Source of the DNA: Leptospira bourretii
Lineage (GTDB): Bacteria > Spirochaetota > Leptospiria > Leptospirales > Leptospiraceae
Direction: 5' to 3'
Length of the DNA stretch: 64,000 bases
Assembly: GCF_004770145.1 (NCBI RefSeq)
Contig: NZ_RQFW01000022.1
Span: forward strand, 62,001 to 126,000
This document shows, in pieces, positions 55,501 through 63,436 of this stretch (its first letter is position 1; every line of letters begins with the position of its first letter). Under the pieces are notes generated by a model. It saw nothing but the letters and a program-made list of their open reading frames with translations. It was not told the origin of the DNA and ran no database searches. A program made the position numbers and the translations under genes.

Positions 55501-55650
55501 ACATCACCAGGTGCTGAAGTCCAAAGACCTCTTGCAACCGTAGTGATAGGAGGGTTAGTCACAGCTAGTGCACTGACCCTCTTTGTTCTTCCTTTAGTTT
55601 ATTTGAAGTTTGCAGCAAAAAAAGTTTTCATACTATCAAAAGACGCATAA
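52540..55650 (+). CDS. Heavy-metal efflux RND pump (CzcA/CusA family)
   Basis: A 1036-residue proton-driven pump. The transmembrane-helix-4 signature DFGLIVDGAVILIEN (398-412) fits the HME pattern for divalent cations (Zn/Co/Cd/Ni) rather than the DAA-type pattern of Cu/Ag pumps. N-terminal VPDITNVQVQ and EQYITLPVERAITGIP are family-typical. Exports metal with the CzcC- and CzcB-like proteins. The exact metal is inferred. Its last 52 bp overlap the convergent dienelactone hydrolase gene. Confidence 0.92.
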   Translation: MEFLTKIVQVSLQNRLLVIVFTTLLVFGGIYSLNQLKVDAVPDITNVQVQVITTSPALSTLEIEQYITLPVERAITGIPNLIEVRSVSRYGFSLITAVFADGTDLWKSRQLVSEKLTEASENIPAIFGKPVIGPITTGLGEVFQFTLESELHSQMELTTYLNWYINPTLKTVPGIVEVNSFGGKTKQYQVIVDPFKAASLGVSLNQIVNAVQSNNLSTGSGYIERSGEQLIVGSDGLLKSKNDFEKIQVGKMGDGFPIYLDNIANIIEGPRLRKGAATATGKSEVVGAVTLMLLGENSLEVTTAVKDKITQIEKTLPTGMKIKPYYDRSIMVKNTLSTIVWNLSEGAILVIIILFLMIGDFRSGLVIASMIPLAMLFAISLMFLRDLPANLMSMGAIDFGLIVDGAVILIENSHRRLGLKRKELKRDLTDAEQKETILNATIEVRKATIYGEIIIGVVYIPILTLSGTEGKMFIPMATTVLFALLGAFFLTLTIIPVLASYFLKGGHIAEEETPFFQKIHHWYTPKLDYCLRESKKVTYSTIGILILSIFLFFRLGGEFLPKLDEGNLLIEISRYPSTTLTESLLSSMKIEKTILKEIPEITEVVSRTGSPDLAIEPMGVEKTDMYLDMKPRSEWNLTKSEIESKLQEIIERVAPQVAYGLSQPIEMRNNEIMAGIRADVGIKVFGDDLIQLKTIAEEISTKIKNIPGVVDLRIEQLYGLEYLRIKPNREKLARYDQSILDVNRVTESISSGVPAGIVYEGMKRFEIVVKTDVGQNPEQIKNIPVKVGKNTFAPLHELSEIQIEDGPVQIYHQNQNRYALVQFNIRGSDMVSTVNAVQTVLQKEIKFPPGYHYTTGGEFEKFESAAKTLYVVVPITLIIIFLILYFAFNEISAATIIFLNVPFAITGGIFALYLRNLPFSISAGVGFIALFGIAVLNGLVLISFIRSLEQSGKKKEEAVKEAAISRLRPVLTTALLASIGFIPMAISTSPGAEVQRPLATVVIGGLVTASALTLFVLPLVYLKFAAKKVFILSKDA

Positions 55651-56405
55651 TCTGCTTTTTGATTATAAGCAAGACCAGGTAACCCTTGTTTTTCGGAACC
55701 TGGTCGAGTGAATCCATGAACGGCTCCTGGATGAGAAACAAAAGTGACAGGAGCTTTTGCATCAGTTACAGTTTTCACAAAGGTTTCCACGGAAGCCTTA
55801 GGTACAAATGGATCGTCTGCCCCATGATGTACTAAAACTTTACTTTTTATCTTTTTGGCACCCGTTGCCAAATTTTTGCTACCAAAAAATCCATGGAAGG
55901 ATACAACTCCCCCTTTTAAATCTGCACCATCTAATGCTAGTTCAATGACTCCTCCGCCACCAAAACAATATCCAATAGCACCAATTTTACTAACATCTAC
56001 ATTGGGATTCGATTTTAAAATATCTAAGGCCTTATAGATTTTTTTAAGGATCACTTTTGGATCCCCATTCGCACCAGAAAGTTTTCCAGCCTCCACATGA
56101 TCCTTTGCAATGATTCCTTTTCCATAAACATCCATCACAAATGCAACATATCCCAAATCAGCTAATTGTTTGGCACGTTGTTTTGGATAATCGTTTAAAC
56201 CCCACCATTCATGGATCACAAGAATTCCAGGTCGTTTGCCTGTAATGGAAGAATCAACGGCGAGAAAACCTTCATACGTTTTCCCGTCCAATTTATATTC
56301 CACCGGACTGCCTGTGACTGTTGATTTAACGGGTAGTTGTGAAGTTGGCACGCTTGCACATTGAATGGCAAAAACGAGCGTAAGAATGGAAATCAGTTGT
56401 TTCAT
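55599..56405 (-). CDS. Dienelactone hydrolase-family lipoprotein
   Basis: A 268-residue alpha/beta hydrolase with a signal peptide ending IQCAS (putative lipobox, Cys17). Catalytic triad blocks are GYCFGGGG (Cys nucleophile), HHGADDPFVP (Asp) and HPGAVHGFT (His). The oxyanion region is VIHEWWGLNDYPK. Family enzymes hydrolyse dienelactones or other esters; an envelope location is unusual for catabolic members. SD AGGAG lies close to the start. The gene's end overlaps the RND pump gene by 52 bp. Confidence 0.87.
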   Translation of the reverse strand: MKQLISILTLVFAIQCASVPTSQLPVKSTVTGSPVEYKLDGKTYEGFLAVDSSITGKRPGILVIHEWWGLNDYPKQRAKQLADLGYVAFVMDVYGKGIIAKDHVEAGKLSGANGDPKVILKKIYKALDILKSNPNVDVSKIGAIGYCFGGGGVIELALDGADLKGGVVSFHGFFGSKNLATGAKKIKSKVLVHHGADDPFVPKASVETFVKTVTDAKAPVTFVSHPGAVHGFTRPGSEKQGLPGLAYNQKADYASFDSMKTFFAANFK

Positions 56406-56409
56406 ACAT

Positions 56410-56452
56410 CTCCTGTTCTGCCAAAAGGAGGGACGATTTAGTCCCGAGGCAG
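56410..56452 (-). promoter_or_regulatory. Structured 5' leader of the dienelactone hydrolase gene
   Basis: Read leftward, CTGCC (56448-56452) pairs with GGCAG (56418-56422), enclosing GGGAC/GTCCC (56441-56445 with 56430-56434). CTCCT (56426-56430) can instead pair with the SD AGGAG (56410-56414). The two folds overlap, so ribosome access could be switched. Confidence 0.35.
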
Positions 56453-56587
56453 AGATAGATTTAGAATTTTAATTTGAAACTGTAAAAAAGAAACCTTATT
56501 TTCTGCTTAGTTCTGTCAGAATTTCGACTTTAGAGGAAGCCAATTACTATGTTCTTTTTTGTATCCAAAATTAAAAAATTTCAATAA

Positions 56588-56603
56588 TGAACCGATCGGT
56601 TCA
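56588..56603. promoter_or_regulatory. Perfect 16-bp palindrome, TetR-type operator of acyl-CoA dehydrogenase
   Basis: TGAACCGATCGGTTCA is perfectly symmetric and typical of TetR-family operators controlling fatty-acid degradation genes. It lies 93 bp upstream of the acyl-CoA dehydrogenase start. The repressor is not encoded next to it. Confidence 0.6.
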
Positions 56604-56696
56604 CAAAATACAATCATTCAATTTTTTTTGTTATACGAATATTTTTTAATCGCCTCACATTCATAAATTTTATCTTCTAATCCAAAAGGAATTTAT

Positions 56697-58409
56697 ATGA
56701 TCCAAAGTAACTATTTTCAAACCAACGAAGACCTAAGAGAACATTTCGAAGATTTGATTGATTGGAATGAAATTGTACCAATCTACGAAAATCAATTTTC
56801 AGATTCCAAGTTATATTTAGAAAACAATAACCCAAAACTAGAATATGCACCATCTAATGTTGGTGAGGCGAAATCGTTTTATGAAGAAATCCTAAAATCT
56901 TGTGGTGAAATTAGTGGGATGTATGTTTCACAAGTTGCTTCTATTGTAGATTCGAAAGGACTTAAATTTGAGAATGGAAACGTAATCCACCCACAAGAGA
57001 TGGTGGATGTAGTCCAAATGTATCACGATGCAGGACTTGGTCCGGCAGCTTTCAAAAGAAAATACGGCGGACTTGGAACACCAAGTATCATCAAAGCGAT
57101 GATCGCTGAGTTGATGTATAGATCCGATAGTTCCATTACAATAGCAGTGGGAAGTATGGGCCTTGCCGCTATCCTAGAAGTTTGTGCAACCGAAGAAATG
57201 AAAGATGAATGGATTCCAAAATTAATTTCAGGAAACTATACGGTCACCATGGGACTATCGGAACCGGACTTTGGATCTGACTTACCAAATATCACAACCA
57301 AGGCAATCAAAAAAGATGATAAGTGGTTTCTGAATGGAACCAAAAGATTCCAAACGGTTGCTTGTGGTATCAATGGAAGTCCGGGAATCACACTTACTCT
57401 TGCAAGAACTGGAACTCAAGAAAGCGGAGCGCGAGGACTTTCTTTTTTCATCGTTGAAAACAAAAACTACGCCGTACAAGGAATTGAAAAAAAATTAGGA
57501 ATCAAAGCATCAGCTACATGCGAAACAGTTTTTGAAAACAGTGAAGGCCATTTGGTTGGAAAAGAAGGTTTCGGGCTTGTGAAGTATGTTATGGGAATGC
57601 TCAACGGCGCTCGCCTCAGTGTTTCTTCCCAAGGAACGGGAATTGTCACAGCGGCTTACGAAGAAGCTCTCAAATATGCGAAGGAAAGAGTTCAATTCGG
57701 AAAACCCATTTATGAAATTCCAGCCGTACGTCGTATGTTGGACCGAATGGAAAGGGAACTGGCGGGAATGCGTTGCCTCATGGTAGAGGCAGCATATTCC
57801 GTAGATAAATACTATTGGTATGAAGATGGAAGAAAACCTACCCCAGAAGAAACAAAAACAGGAAAATTTTGGGAGAAGGTAGCAAATACCCTCACTCCTA
57901 TTTCCAAATACTATAATTCTGAAATGTGCAATGATCTAGTATATGACGGATTACAAGTATTAGGTGGTGCTGGATATACAGAAGATTATGATCTTTCTAG
58001 ACTTTATCGAGATGCCAGGATCACCAATATCTATGATGGAACCACACAAATCCAAGTCAACGCAGCCATTGGAGGAATCACATCAGGGATGAGCCCGACA
58101 GGTACATTTCGTGCTTACTTAGATCATCTTGCAAAAGGTTCGGAATCAAATCCAAAACTTCTAGAAGTTCGAAATCTTTTTGAGTCCATTGTGGAAACAT
58201 ACAAGTCGATTGAAAACCAAGAGACCAAAGAAACATTTAGTTTTGAAGTTGTCGAATCAGCAGCAAGAGTGGTAGTCGGTTACTTAATGGAAAGAGCGAA
58301 AAACAAATCTTCGAAACGAAAAGATTTACGCACCACCTGGTGCAAAGCGTTCCATGCTGATAGTTTGGCAATCCTTTCCGCAAACAAAATCAGACTCACT
58401 GAAAGATAA
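56697..58409 (+). CDS. Acyl-CoA dehydrogenase
   Basis: A 570-residue FAD enzyme with a long C-terminal region. Family signatures: GLSEPDFGSDLPNITTKA (FAD/substrate loop), KERVQFGKPI, and QVLGGAGYTEDYDLSRLYRDARI including the GGxGY stretch and the Arg near IYDGTTQIQ. The length and N-terminal extension match the ACAD10/FadE5-like large subgroup. It introduces the alpha,beta double bond in acyl-CoA. AAAGGA precedes the start. Probably repressed through the palindrome upstream. Confidence 0.9.
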   Translation: MIQSNYFQTNEDLREHFEDLIDWNEIVPIYENQFSDSKLYLENNNPKLEYAPSNVGEAKSFYEEILKSCGEISGMYVSQVASIVDSKGLKFENGNVIHPQEMVDVVQMYHDAGLGPAAFKRKYGGLGTPSIIKAMIAELMYRSDSSITIAVGSMGLAAILEVCATEEMKDEWIPKLISGNYTVTMGLSEPDFGSDLPNITTKAIKKDDKWFLNGTKRFQTVACGINGSPGITLTLARTGTQESGARGLSFFIVENKNYAVQGIEKKLGIKASATCETVFENSEGHLVGKEGFGLVKYVMGMLNGARLSVSSQGTGIVTAAYEEALKYAKERVQFGKPIYEIPAVRRMLDRMERELAGMRCLMVEAAYSVDKYYWYEDGRKPTPEETKTGKFWEKVANTLTPISKYYNSEMCNDLVYDGLQVLGGAGYTEDYDLSRLYRDARITNIYDGTTQIQVNAAIGGITSGMSPTGTFRAYLDHLAKGSESNPKLLEVRNLFESIVETYKSIENQETKETFSFEVVESAARVVVGYLMERAKNKSSKRKDLRTTWCKAFHADSLAILSANKIRLTER

Positions 58410-58436
58410 AAAAAAGGGTCCTCGTTTTGAGGACCC
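58408..58436 (-). terminator. Intrinsic terminator of the leftward desaturase gene
   Basis: Perfect 8-bp stem GGGTCCTC (58416-58423)/GAGGACCC (58429-58436) with loop GTTTT, followed in the leftward direction by eight T (58408-58415). A weaker hairpin (58457-58483, 8 of 9 pairs) lies between it and the desaturase stop. The stem also falls just after the rightward acyl-CoA dehydrogenase stop, but without a T-run that way. Confidence 0.85.
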
Positions 58437-58498
58437 AAAAGAAAGGAAAGGGATGAACTCCCCACAATGCGCTAGTGGGAAGTCCAAAATTGTTCAGG

Positions 58499-59680
58499 TT
58501 AAGTGAGAGTAACGGATTTCTCTTTTGCAGGAAGGGAGATCTGGAAACTGGGTTGTGAGATCATACCTTTTGGTTCCAAATATACTTTTCGATTTCCCAT
58601 TAATTTTCCCGCAATGGAATCTGGAAAAGAGTATGCAATGATTCGTTTCCAAACAGAAGCAAACTGCTTTAGGAAACTTCCTGTGTTGTAGTGTTGACCA
58701 TACTTTTCACAAATTTCTTTCAATCGAGGCGCAACTTCACGATAACGAATCGCTGGCATACCTGGAAACATATGGTGTTCAATTTGGTGACTTAAGTGAC
58801 CAGTCATTGTATAAAACAACTTGCTACCTTCCAAGTTGGATGAACCTTTGAGCTGTCTTAAATACCATTGTGCTTTTGTTTCACCAACGATCTCATCAGT
58901 AGTAAAGGATTCTGCATTTTCTGTGAAGTGACCACAAAAGATCACAGCATAAGTCCAAAGGTTACGAATTAAATTCGCAATCATATTCCCTAAAATGATT
59001 TTTGGAAAATTTAGTCCGGCAAGTACAGGAAACAATAAGTAATCCTTAACAACCTGTAGTTCAATTTTTTTAAAGAACACTTTCTTAAAATCTTTTAAGG
59101 ATCTTTTATTTCTTTGTTTTTTGGGAATTTCTAAGTGTTCAACACGGAATCCATGTGCACCAATTCCCCATTGAAAGTTCATAGCAAGAAATAGATTAGT
59201 GAAAGGCTGTGTTAAATGAACCGGCTTCCATTTTTGCCCTTCTGTCAAACGTGTAAAATTATAACCATAATCATGGTCTTTGTTTAAAACATTCGTAAAG
59301 GTATGGTGCATATAGTTATGATAAAATTTCCACTGATGTGCATCACATACAATATCCCACTCGAAAGTTCTTGAATTGAAACGTGGATCGTTCATCCAAT
59401 CATATTGACCATGAAGGACATTATGACCAAGTTCCATATTGTTGATAATTTTAGATGTCGCCAGTAACAAGGTCCCAGCTACAAAAGAAATTGGTTCAAA
59501 ACTAAAATGGATGAGTCCTCTACCCAAAACTTCTGTATAACGATATGCCTTATAAATGAATCGGATATGATCTGCATCTTCTTTTCCGACTTTGGACATT
59601 ACTTCTTCTCGAAGTGAATCTACTTCTTTACCAAATGCTTCAATTTCTTCGTTGTTTAACTTTTTACTAATCGTTCTCAT
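58499..59680 (-). CDS. Membrane fatty-acid desaturase
   Basis: A 393-residue protein with the three histidine boxes of the membrane desaturases: HNVLH (86-90), HNYMHH (121-126) and HQIEHH (298-303), separated by hydrophobic segments. The di-iron centre inserts a double bond in an acyl chain (CoA- or lipid-linked) using O2. The ferredoxin-reductase-type protein encoded 62 bp upstream is the likely electron donor, as for Pseudomonas DesB/DesC. Regiospecificity cannot be read from sequence. Confidence 0.88.
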   Translation of the reverse strand: MRTISKKLNNEEIEAFGKEVDSLREEVMSKVGKEDADHIRFIYKAYRYTEVLGRGLIHFSFEPISFVAGTLLLATSKIINNMELGHNVLHGQYDWMNDPRFNSRTFEWDIVCDAHQWKFYHNYMHHTFTNVLNKDHDYGYNFTRLTEGQKWKPVHLTQPFTNLFLAMNFQWGIGAHGFRVEHLEIPKKQRNKRSLKDFKKVFFKKIELQVVKDYLLFPVLAGLNFPKIILGNMIANLIRNLWTYAVIFCGHFTENAESFTTDEIVGETKAQWYLRQLKGSSNLEGSKLFYTMTGHLSHQIEHHMFPGMPAIRYREVAPRLKEICEKYGQHYNTGSFLKQFASVWKRIIAYSFPDSIAGKLMGNRKVYLEPKGMISQPSFQISLPAKEKSVTLT

Positions 59681-59742
59681 ATTTTTTTTCCTATGAATAT
59701 TTCGTTTATTTTAATCTGTTTGGTGACTTGAGTTCTCGAGAT

Positions 59743-60828
59743 CTAAAGCTCTAATTCCAAATTTGATTCTGCACGAGAGATACAAATCTGAATATTCTCT
59801 TCACCTAACTCAGATACTTCGCCTTTAGATAAATCAGTCACAGAACCAGCAGATTTTTTACAAACACAAGTATGACAAATCCCCATCCGACATCCACTTG
59901 GCGGATAAATTCCTTGGTCTTCTAGTTCTTCGAGAAGAGAACGTTCCCCTTTTACTTGAATTGTTTTGTGACTCAAAGAGAGAAACACATCGACTGTTCC
60001 CGTTTTTTTGACTTTCAACTGCGATTGGCCCGGCAAAAGAAAAAGCTCGGACTTTACTTCATTTCCTTCTAAAAGGGATAGAGCTTTGGTTTGCATTGGT
60101 CCTGGGCCACAAACATATACTGAATACGATTTAATATCATCAGTATATTTCTGTAAAATTTCTTTGGTCAGAAATCCTGAATCAAAACCTTCACGAGGAA
60201 CGTCTGAAAAAATATAACGAATCTCTAAAAAGCCAGTTGCTTTAACTATTTCTTCTAATGAAGAATGTAGGATGATGTCTTCATAGGACCTAACAAAATA
60301 CAAAAGAGTGACTTTTCCTTTGAATTGGTTTGCCTGCAATTGTTTGAGGATGGAATGAATCGGAGTGATTCCACTTCCACCAGCCAAAAATAAAATTTTA
60401 GAAGGTAAAACCTTTGGAAGAACAAACTCACCCGATGGCTCTCCGAGTTCCAACAAATCGCCTTTTTTAATATTCTGATTGATAAAGTTGGAAACAAGAC
60501 CACCTGCTTGGCGTTTGACGGTGATACTAAGATACTTTTCACCAGGGAAGGAAGACAAAGAATAAAACCGAGTGACACGTCTACCTGCGATTTCAATAGT
60601 CACTGGCACATGTTGGCCCGATACAAATCCTTTCCAAAGCCAATTGGGTTTTAAAACCAATGTCTTTGCATCTGCCGTTTCTTCGCGAACAGCAATGACC
60701 TTGGCTTTGACCGTAGTCACCGAAAATCGGGGATTGATTTCTCCTAATAGGAAATCTGCCCAATCTCCTGGTTGGAGGAATTTTAAAAATTCCTTGGGTT
60801 GGTTGTAGATAAAAGGAAAGGTTTTCAT
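59743..60828 (-). CDS. Ferredoxin-NADP reductase-type electron donor with C-terminal 2Fe-2S domain
   Basis: A 361-residue protein. FAD-binding RVTRFYSLSSFPGEKYLSIT, NAD(P)-binding FLAGGSGITPIHSIL and VCGPGPMQ are followed by a plant-type 2Fe-2S ferredoxin domain with CRMGICHTCVCKK near the C-terminus. It passes electrons from NAD(P)H to the desaturase encoded next. Divergent from the TetR gene; two operators lie in the shared 150-bp gap. Confidence 0.9.
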   Translation of the reverse strand: MKTFPFIYNQPKEFLKFLQPGDWADFLLGEINPRFSVTTVKAKVIAVREETADAKTLVLKPNWLWKGFVSGQHVPVTIEIAGRRVTRFYSLSSFPGEKYLSITVKRQAGGLVSNFINQNIKKGDLLELGEPSGEFVLPKVLPSKILFLAGGSGITPIHSILKQLQANQFKGKVTLLYFVRSYEDIILHSSLEEIVKATGFLEIRYIFSDVPREGFDSGFLTKEILQKYTDDIKSYSVYVCGPGPMQTKALSLLEGNEVKSELFLLPGQSQLKVKKTGTVDVFLSLSHKTIQVKGERSLLEELEDQGIYPPSGCRMGICHTCVCKKSAGSVTDLSKGEVSELGEENIQICISRAESNLELEL

Positions 60829-60852
60829 TTTCGCCTCATGTTTCGCATTTAA

Positions 60853-60868
60853 GTGAACACTCGTTCAC
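60853..60868. promoter_or_regulatory. TetR (DesT/FabR-like) operator 1
   Basis: GTGAACACTCGTTCAC has perfect 6-bp arms with a 4-bp centre. It lies 25 bp upstream of the reductase start, in position to control the leftward desaturase operon. It resembles the published DesT site type with GTGAAC half-sites. Confidence 0.65.
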
Positions 60869-60950
60869 AGAGATATCTAATAGTGTTAATTTACGTCGTT
60901 AGCTATGTCAATCCCTAATTCTCCATTTAGTCCTTGCTTTTTAAAAAAAA

Positions 60951-60966
60951 GTGAACAATCGTTTAC
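60951..60966. promoter_or_regulatory. TetR (DesT/FabR-like) operator 2
   Basis: GTGAACAATCGTTTAC matches operator 1 at 13 of 16 positions. It lies 12 bp upstream of the TetR start, suggesting autoregulation. Confidence 0.6.
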
Positions 60967-60978
60967 TGAATTCACGCC

Positions 60979-61602
60979 ATGAAACTCAACAAACGCTATG
61001 CCCAAAAGCTTCGTACCCATAGCAATCTGCTCGATGGAGCTTTGCGACTGATGGGAGAAGAGAAAGGCCTAGGTGATTTAAGCCTTCGAGAAGTGGCGGG
61101 GGAAGCAGGAATCGTTCCAGCCGCCTTCTATCGGCATTTTAAAAATATGGAAGAGCTCGGTTTGTCACTTGTGGATGAGTGTGGAAGCCGAATCCAGACA
61201 ATTGTAGGGGATGCTCGCACCAAGGGAGCCTATAAGTCAGCTTTGCAACTTACGATTGGATTTTTCTTTGATTATGTTACGAATAACCGTTCCCTCTTTC
61301 GTTTTATCGCCAGGGAAAGAACCGGTGGGAACCGAAAGATTCGGGAAAAAATTCGTGAGTCGATGAAATCAATCGCAACGGAACTTGCAAAAGATATGCG
61401 AATGCCAAAAATGATTCCTGTCGAAGACATCCAATTTGCATCTGAATTGATTGTGAGTATTTGTTTTCAAATGGCTTCCGATTTTTTAGATCTGTCAACC
61501 GAAGCCCACTCAGAGATGAGAAAATTAAAATTGCAGACGATCAAACAAGTGCGATTGGTTTTTATCGGTACCATCCGAGGAAGAAAACGAAAAGATAAGT
61601 AA
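60979..61602 (+). CDS. TetR-family regulator of desaturase genes (DesT/FabR-like)
   Basis: A 207-residue protein with the HTH at about 34-56 (LSLREVAGEAGIVPAAFYRHF) and a helical ligand domain (FFFDYVTNNRSLFRFIARERTGGN). The FRFIARE..GG stretch is typical of the FabR/DesT subgroup, which senses acyl-CoA saturation. Divergent from the reductase/desaturase genes, with one operator near each promoter. It has no visible SD. Confidence 0.85.
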   Translation: MKLNKRYAQKLRTHSNLLDGALRLMGEEKGLGDLSLREVAGEAGIVPAAFYRHFKNMEELGLSLVDECGSRIQTIVGDARTKGAYKSALQLTIGFFFDYVTNNRSLFRFIARERTGGNRKIREKIRESMKSIATELAKDMRMPKMIPVEDIQFASELIVSICFQMASDFLDLSTEAHSEMRKLKLQTIKQVRLVFIGTIRGRKRKDK

Positions 61603-61624
61603 AATTAAATCTAAATTAATAGAT

Positions 61625-63436
61625 TTAGTTTTTATCTGATTGATGTAATGGGAAAGAAATCATGATGTTAAGCCCTTCCCCTTTTTTAGAAACAGAGGAA
61701 AGGACTCCTTTTAACTGAGAAGTGAGACTACGAATTAGTTCATAACCGAAATGATTTCCTTTTTCGATGTTCACTGAATCCGGTAAACCTTCTCCATCAT
61801 CTCCCACTGACAAAATGATATTTTCGCTGGAACGTGACAAGTGGATGCGAACATCACCACCTTTTTCATTTGGATATGCATACTTTAAGGCATTTGTCAA
61901 AAGTTCGTTTAGGATCAAACCAAGTGGCAAAGTTCGTTTTAAATCCAAACGAATTTCTTCTAACTTAACATCAAATCGGATTTTTGTAGGATTCAGAACA
62001 AAAATATCATGAAGGCTAAACACTAAATCTTCAATGTACTTACGCAAATCAACAGATTCCAAATCTTCCGATTGGTATAAATTTTCGTAAACCTTGGACA
62101 TGGACATGATTCTGGATTGCGCATTTAAAAACGATTGTTTGGCGACGTCGTTTTCAACTTTAAAAGATTCTAAATTCAAAAGTCCTGAAATGATGGCGAG
62201 GGTATTTTTAACCCTATGTTGTAATTCTTTTAATAAAACATCTTTTTCTTCCAAAGATTTTGCGAGCCGGTCTTCGATATCTAAAATTTTTGTGACATCT
62301 AAATTGATCCAGAGAATGAACCTTTCTCCTGCAATTTCAAAGGCCTGGCTGAATACCATAACATCAAATTTTTTACCGTCCGAATGCGTGACAGACATTC
62401 TTTCGCCTGCCATCCGACCTTTTTCTTGATAAATTTGTGTTAGACGTGCAAGTTGTTCGGGATTACTCCAGGCCTCAAACTCTGTTGTTTTTCTGCCAAT
62501 GACCCTTGTTTTTTCCAACTGGAAGATGGTTTCCATGGAGGAATTTATATCCAAATAGGTTCCATCTTTGACTGTAGAAATCGCCATGGCAATGGGACTG
62601 AGTTGAAATACCTTTGCATAAAGGCTTTCCCCATCTTTGGGTGGAACCATAACAGGTGCATTGGGTGTTTCTCTAAATACAATCACGACTCCGCTTAAAT
62701 TCTTTTCAGAATCTAAAATAGGGGATATTGTTTCTGTAACATGTGTTTCGCGACCGCTACGAGAAACGATAATAAGATCATTTCGCCTTTCCGTTTTTTC
62801 GAGTCCACTTAAAGCATTTAGAAAGGGATAGGAAACCCGAGTTCTAGCTTCTGCCTGAATTAAATATAAAAATGAAGAAAGGTCTTTTTCTAAAACTTCT
62901 GATTTGCGATGCCCCAACATATCCAGAGCTTTGTGATTGATTTCACGGATTAAACCTTCAGGGGAAAGAACAATCACACCATCTCCCATAGCTTCAAAAG
63001 TAATCCGAAGTTCTTTTTCTCGAAATGCTAACGATTGTTCCGCTTGGTAAAGTTTGAGTGCAGATCGAATCATACATTCGATGATATCAGGGCTGGAAAT
63101 TTTTGGAATGAAACCGTAGTGTTTTATTTTGCAAACACGATCCAGAATTTTGTTATCTGAATAACCACTAACAAATAGAATCGGAATCTCACGATACGAA
63201 AGAATTTTTTCAGCAAGTTGGATTCCATCCATTCCATCGGAAAGATTTATATCCATAAGAATCAAATCTACTCTTTCACCTGACGTGATGTAGTTGTATG
63301 CATCGTTTGTATTTGATACATACTGCACGGAATACCCTTTATTTTTGAGGAATTCTGACTGTGAAATAGCCAATATGGCTTCATCTTCCACAAGCAAAAT
63401 ATGACCTAAACTATGTTTGAGTTCCGTAAATGGCAT
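61625..63436 (-). CDS. Hybrid sensor: REC-PAS-PAS-histidine kinase (HisKA_2 type)
   Basis: A 603-residue soluble protein. The receiver domain (about 12-125) has acidic Glu17/Asp18 and phosphoacceptor Asp62 (LMDIN). Two PAS domains follow (about 140-260 and 270-385). The kinase has the HisKA_2 motif LKELQHRVKNTLAIISGLL, then N box NELLTNALKYAYP and G box GDDGEGLP. No membrane helix. A receiver at the N-terminus means another kinase may control this one. No cognate regulator is adjacent. Confidence 0.88.
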   Translation of the reverse strand: MPFTELKHSLGHILLVEDEAILAISQSEFLKNKGYSVQYVSNTNDAYNYITSGERVDLILMDINLSDGMDGIQLAEKILSYREIPILFVSGYSDNKILDRVCKIKHYGFIPKISSPDIIECMIRSALKLYQAEQSLAFREKELRITFEAMGDGVIVLSPEGLIREINHKALDMLGHRKSEVLEKDLSSFLYLIQAEARTRVSYPFLNALSGLEKTERRNDLIIVSRSGRETHVTETISPILDSEKNLSGVVIVFRETPNAPVMVPPKDGESLYAKVFQLSPIAMAISTVKDGTYLDINSSMETIFQLEKTRVIGRKTTEFEAWSNPEQLARLTQIYQEKGRMAGERMSVTHSDGKKFDVMVFSQAFEIAGERFILWINLDVTKILDIEDRLAKSLEEKDVLLKELQHRVKNTLAIISGLLNLESFKVENDVAKQSFLNAQSRIMSMSKVYENLYQSEDLESVDLRKYIEDLVFSLHDIFVLNPTKIRFDVKLEEIRLDLKRTLPLGLILNELLTNALKYAYPNEKGGDVRIHLSRSSENIILSVGDDGEGLPDSVNIEKGNHFGYELIRSLTSQLKGVLSSVSKKGEGLNIMISFPLHQSDKN

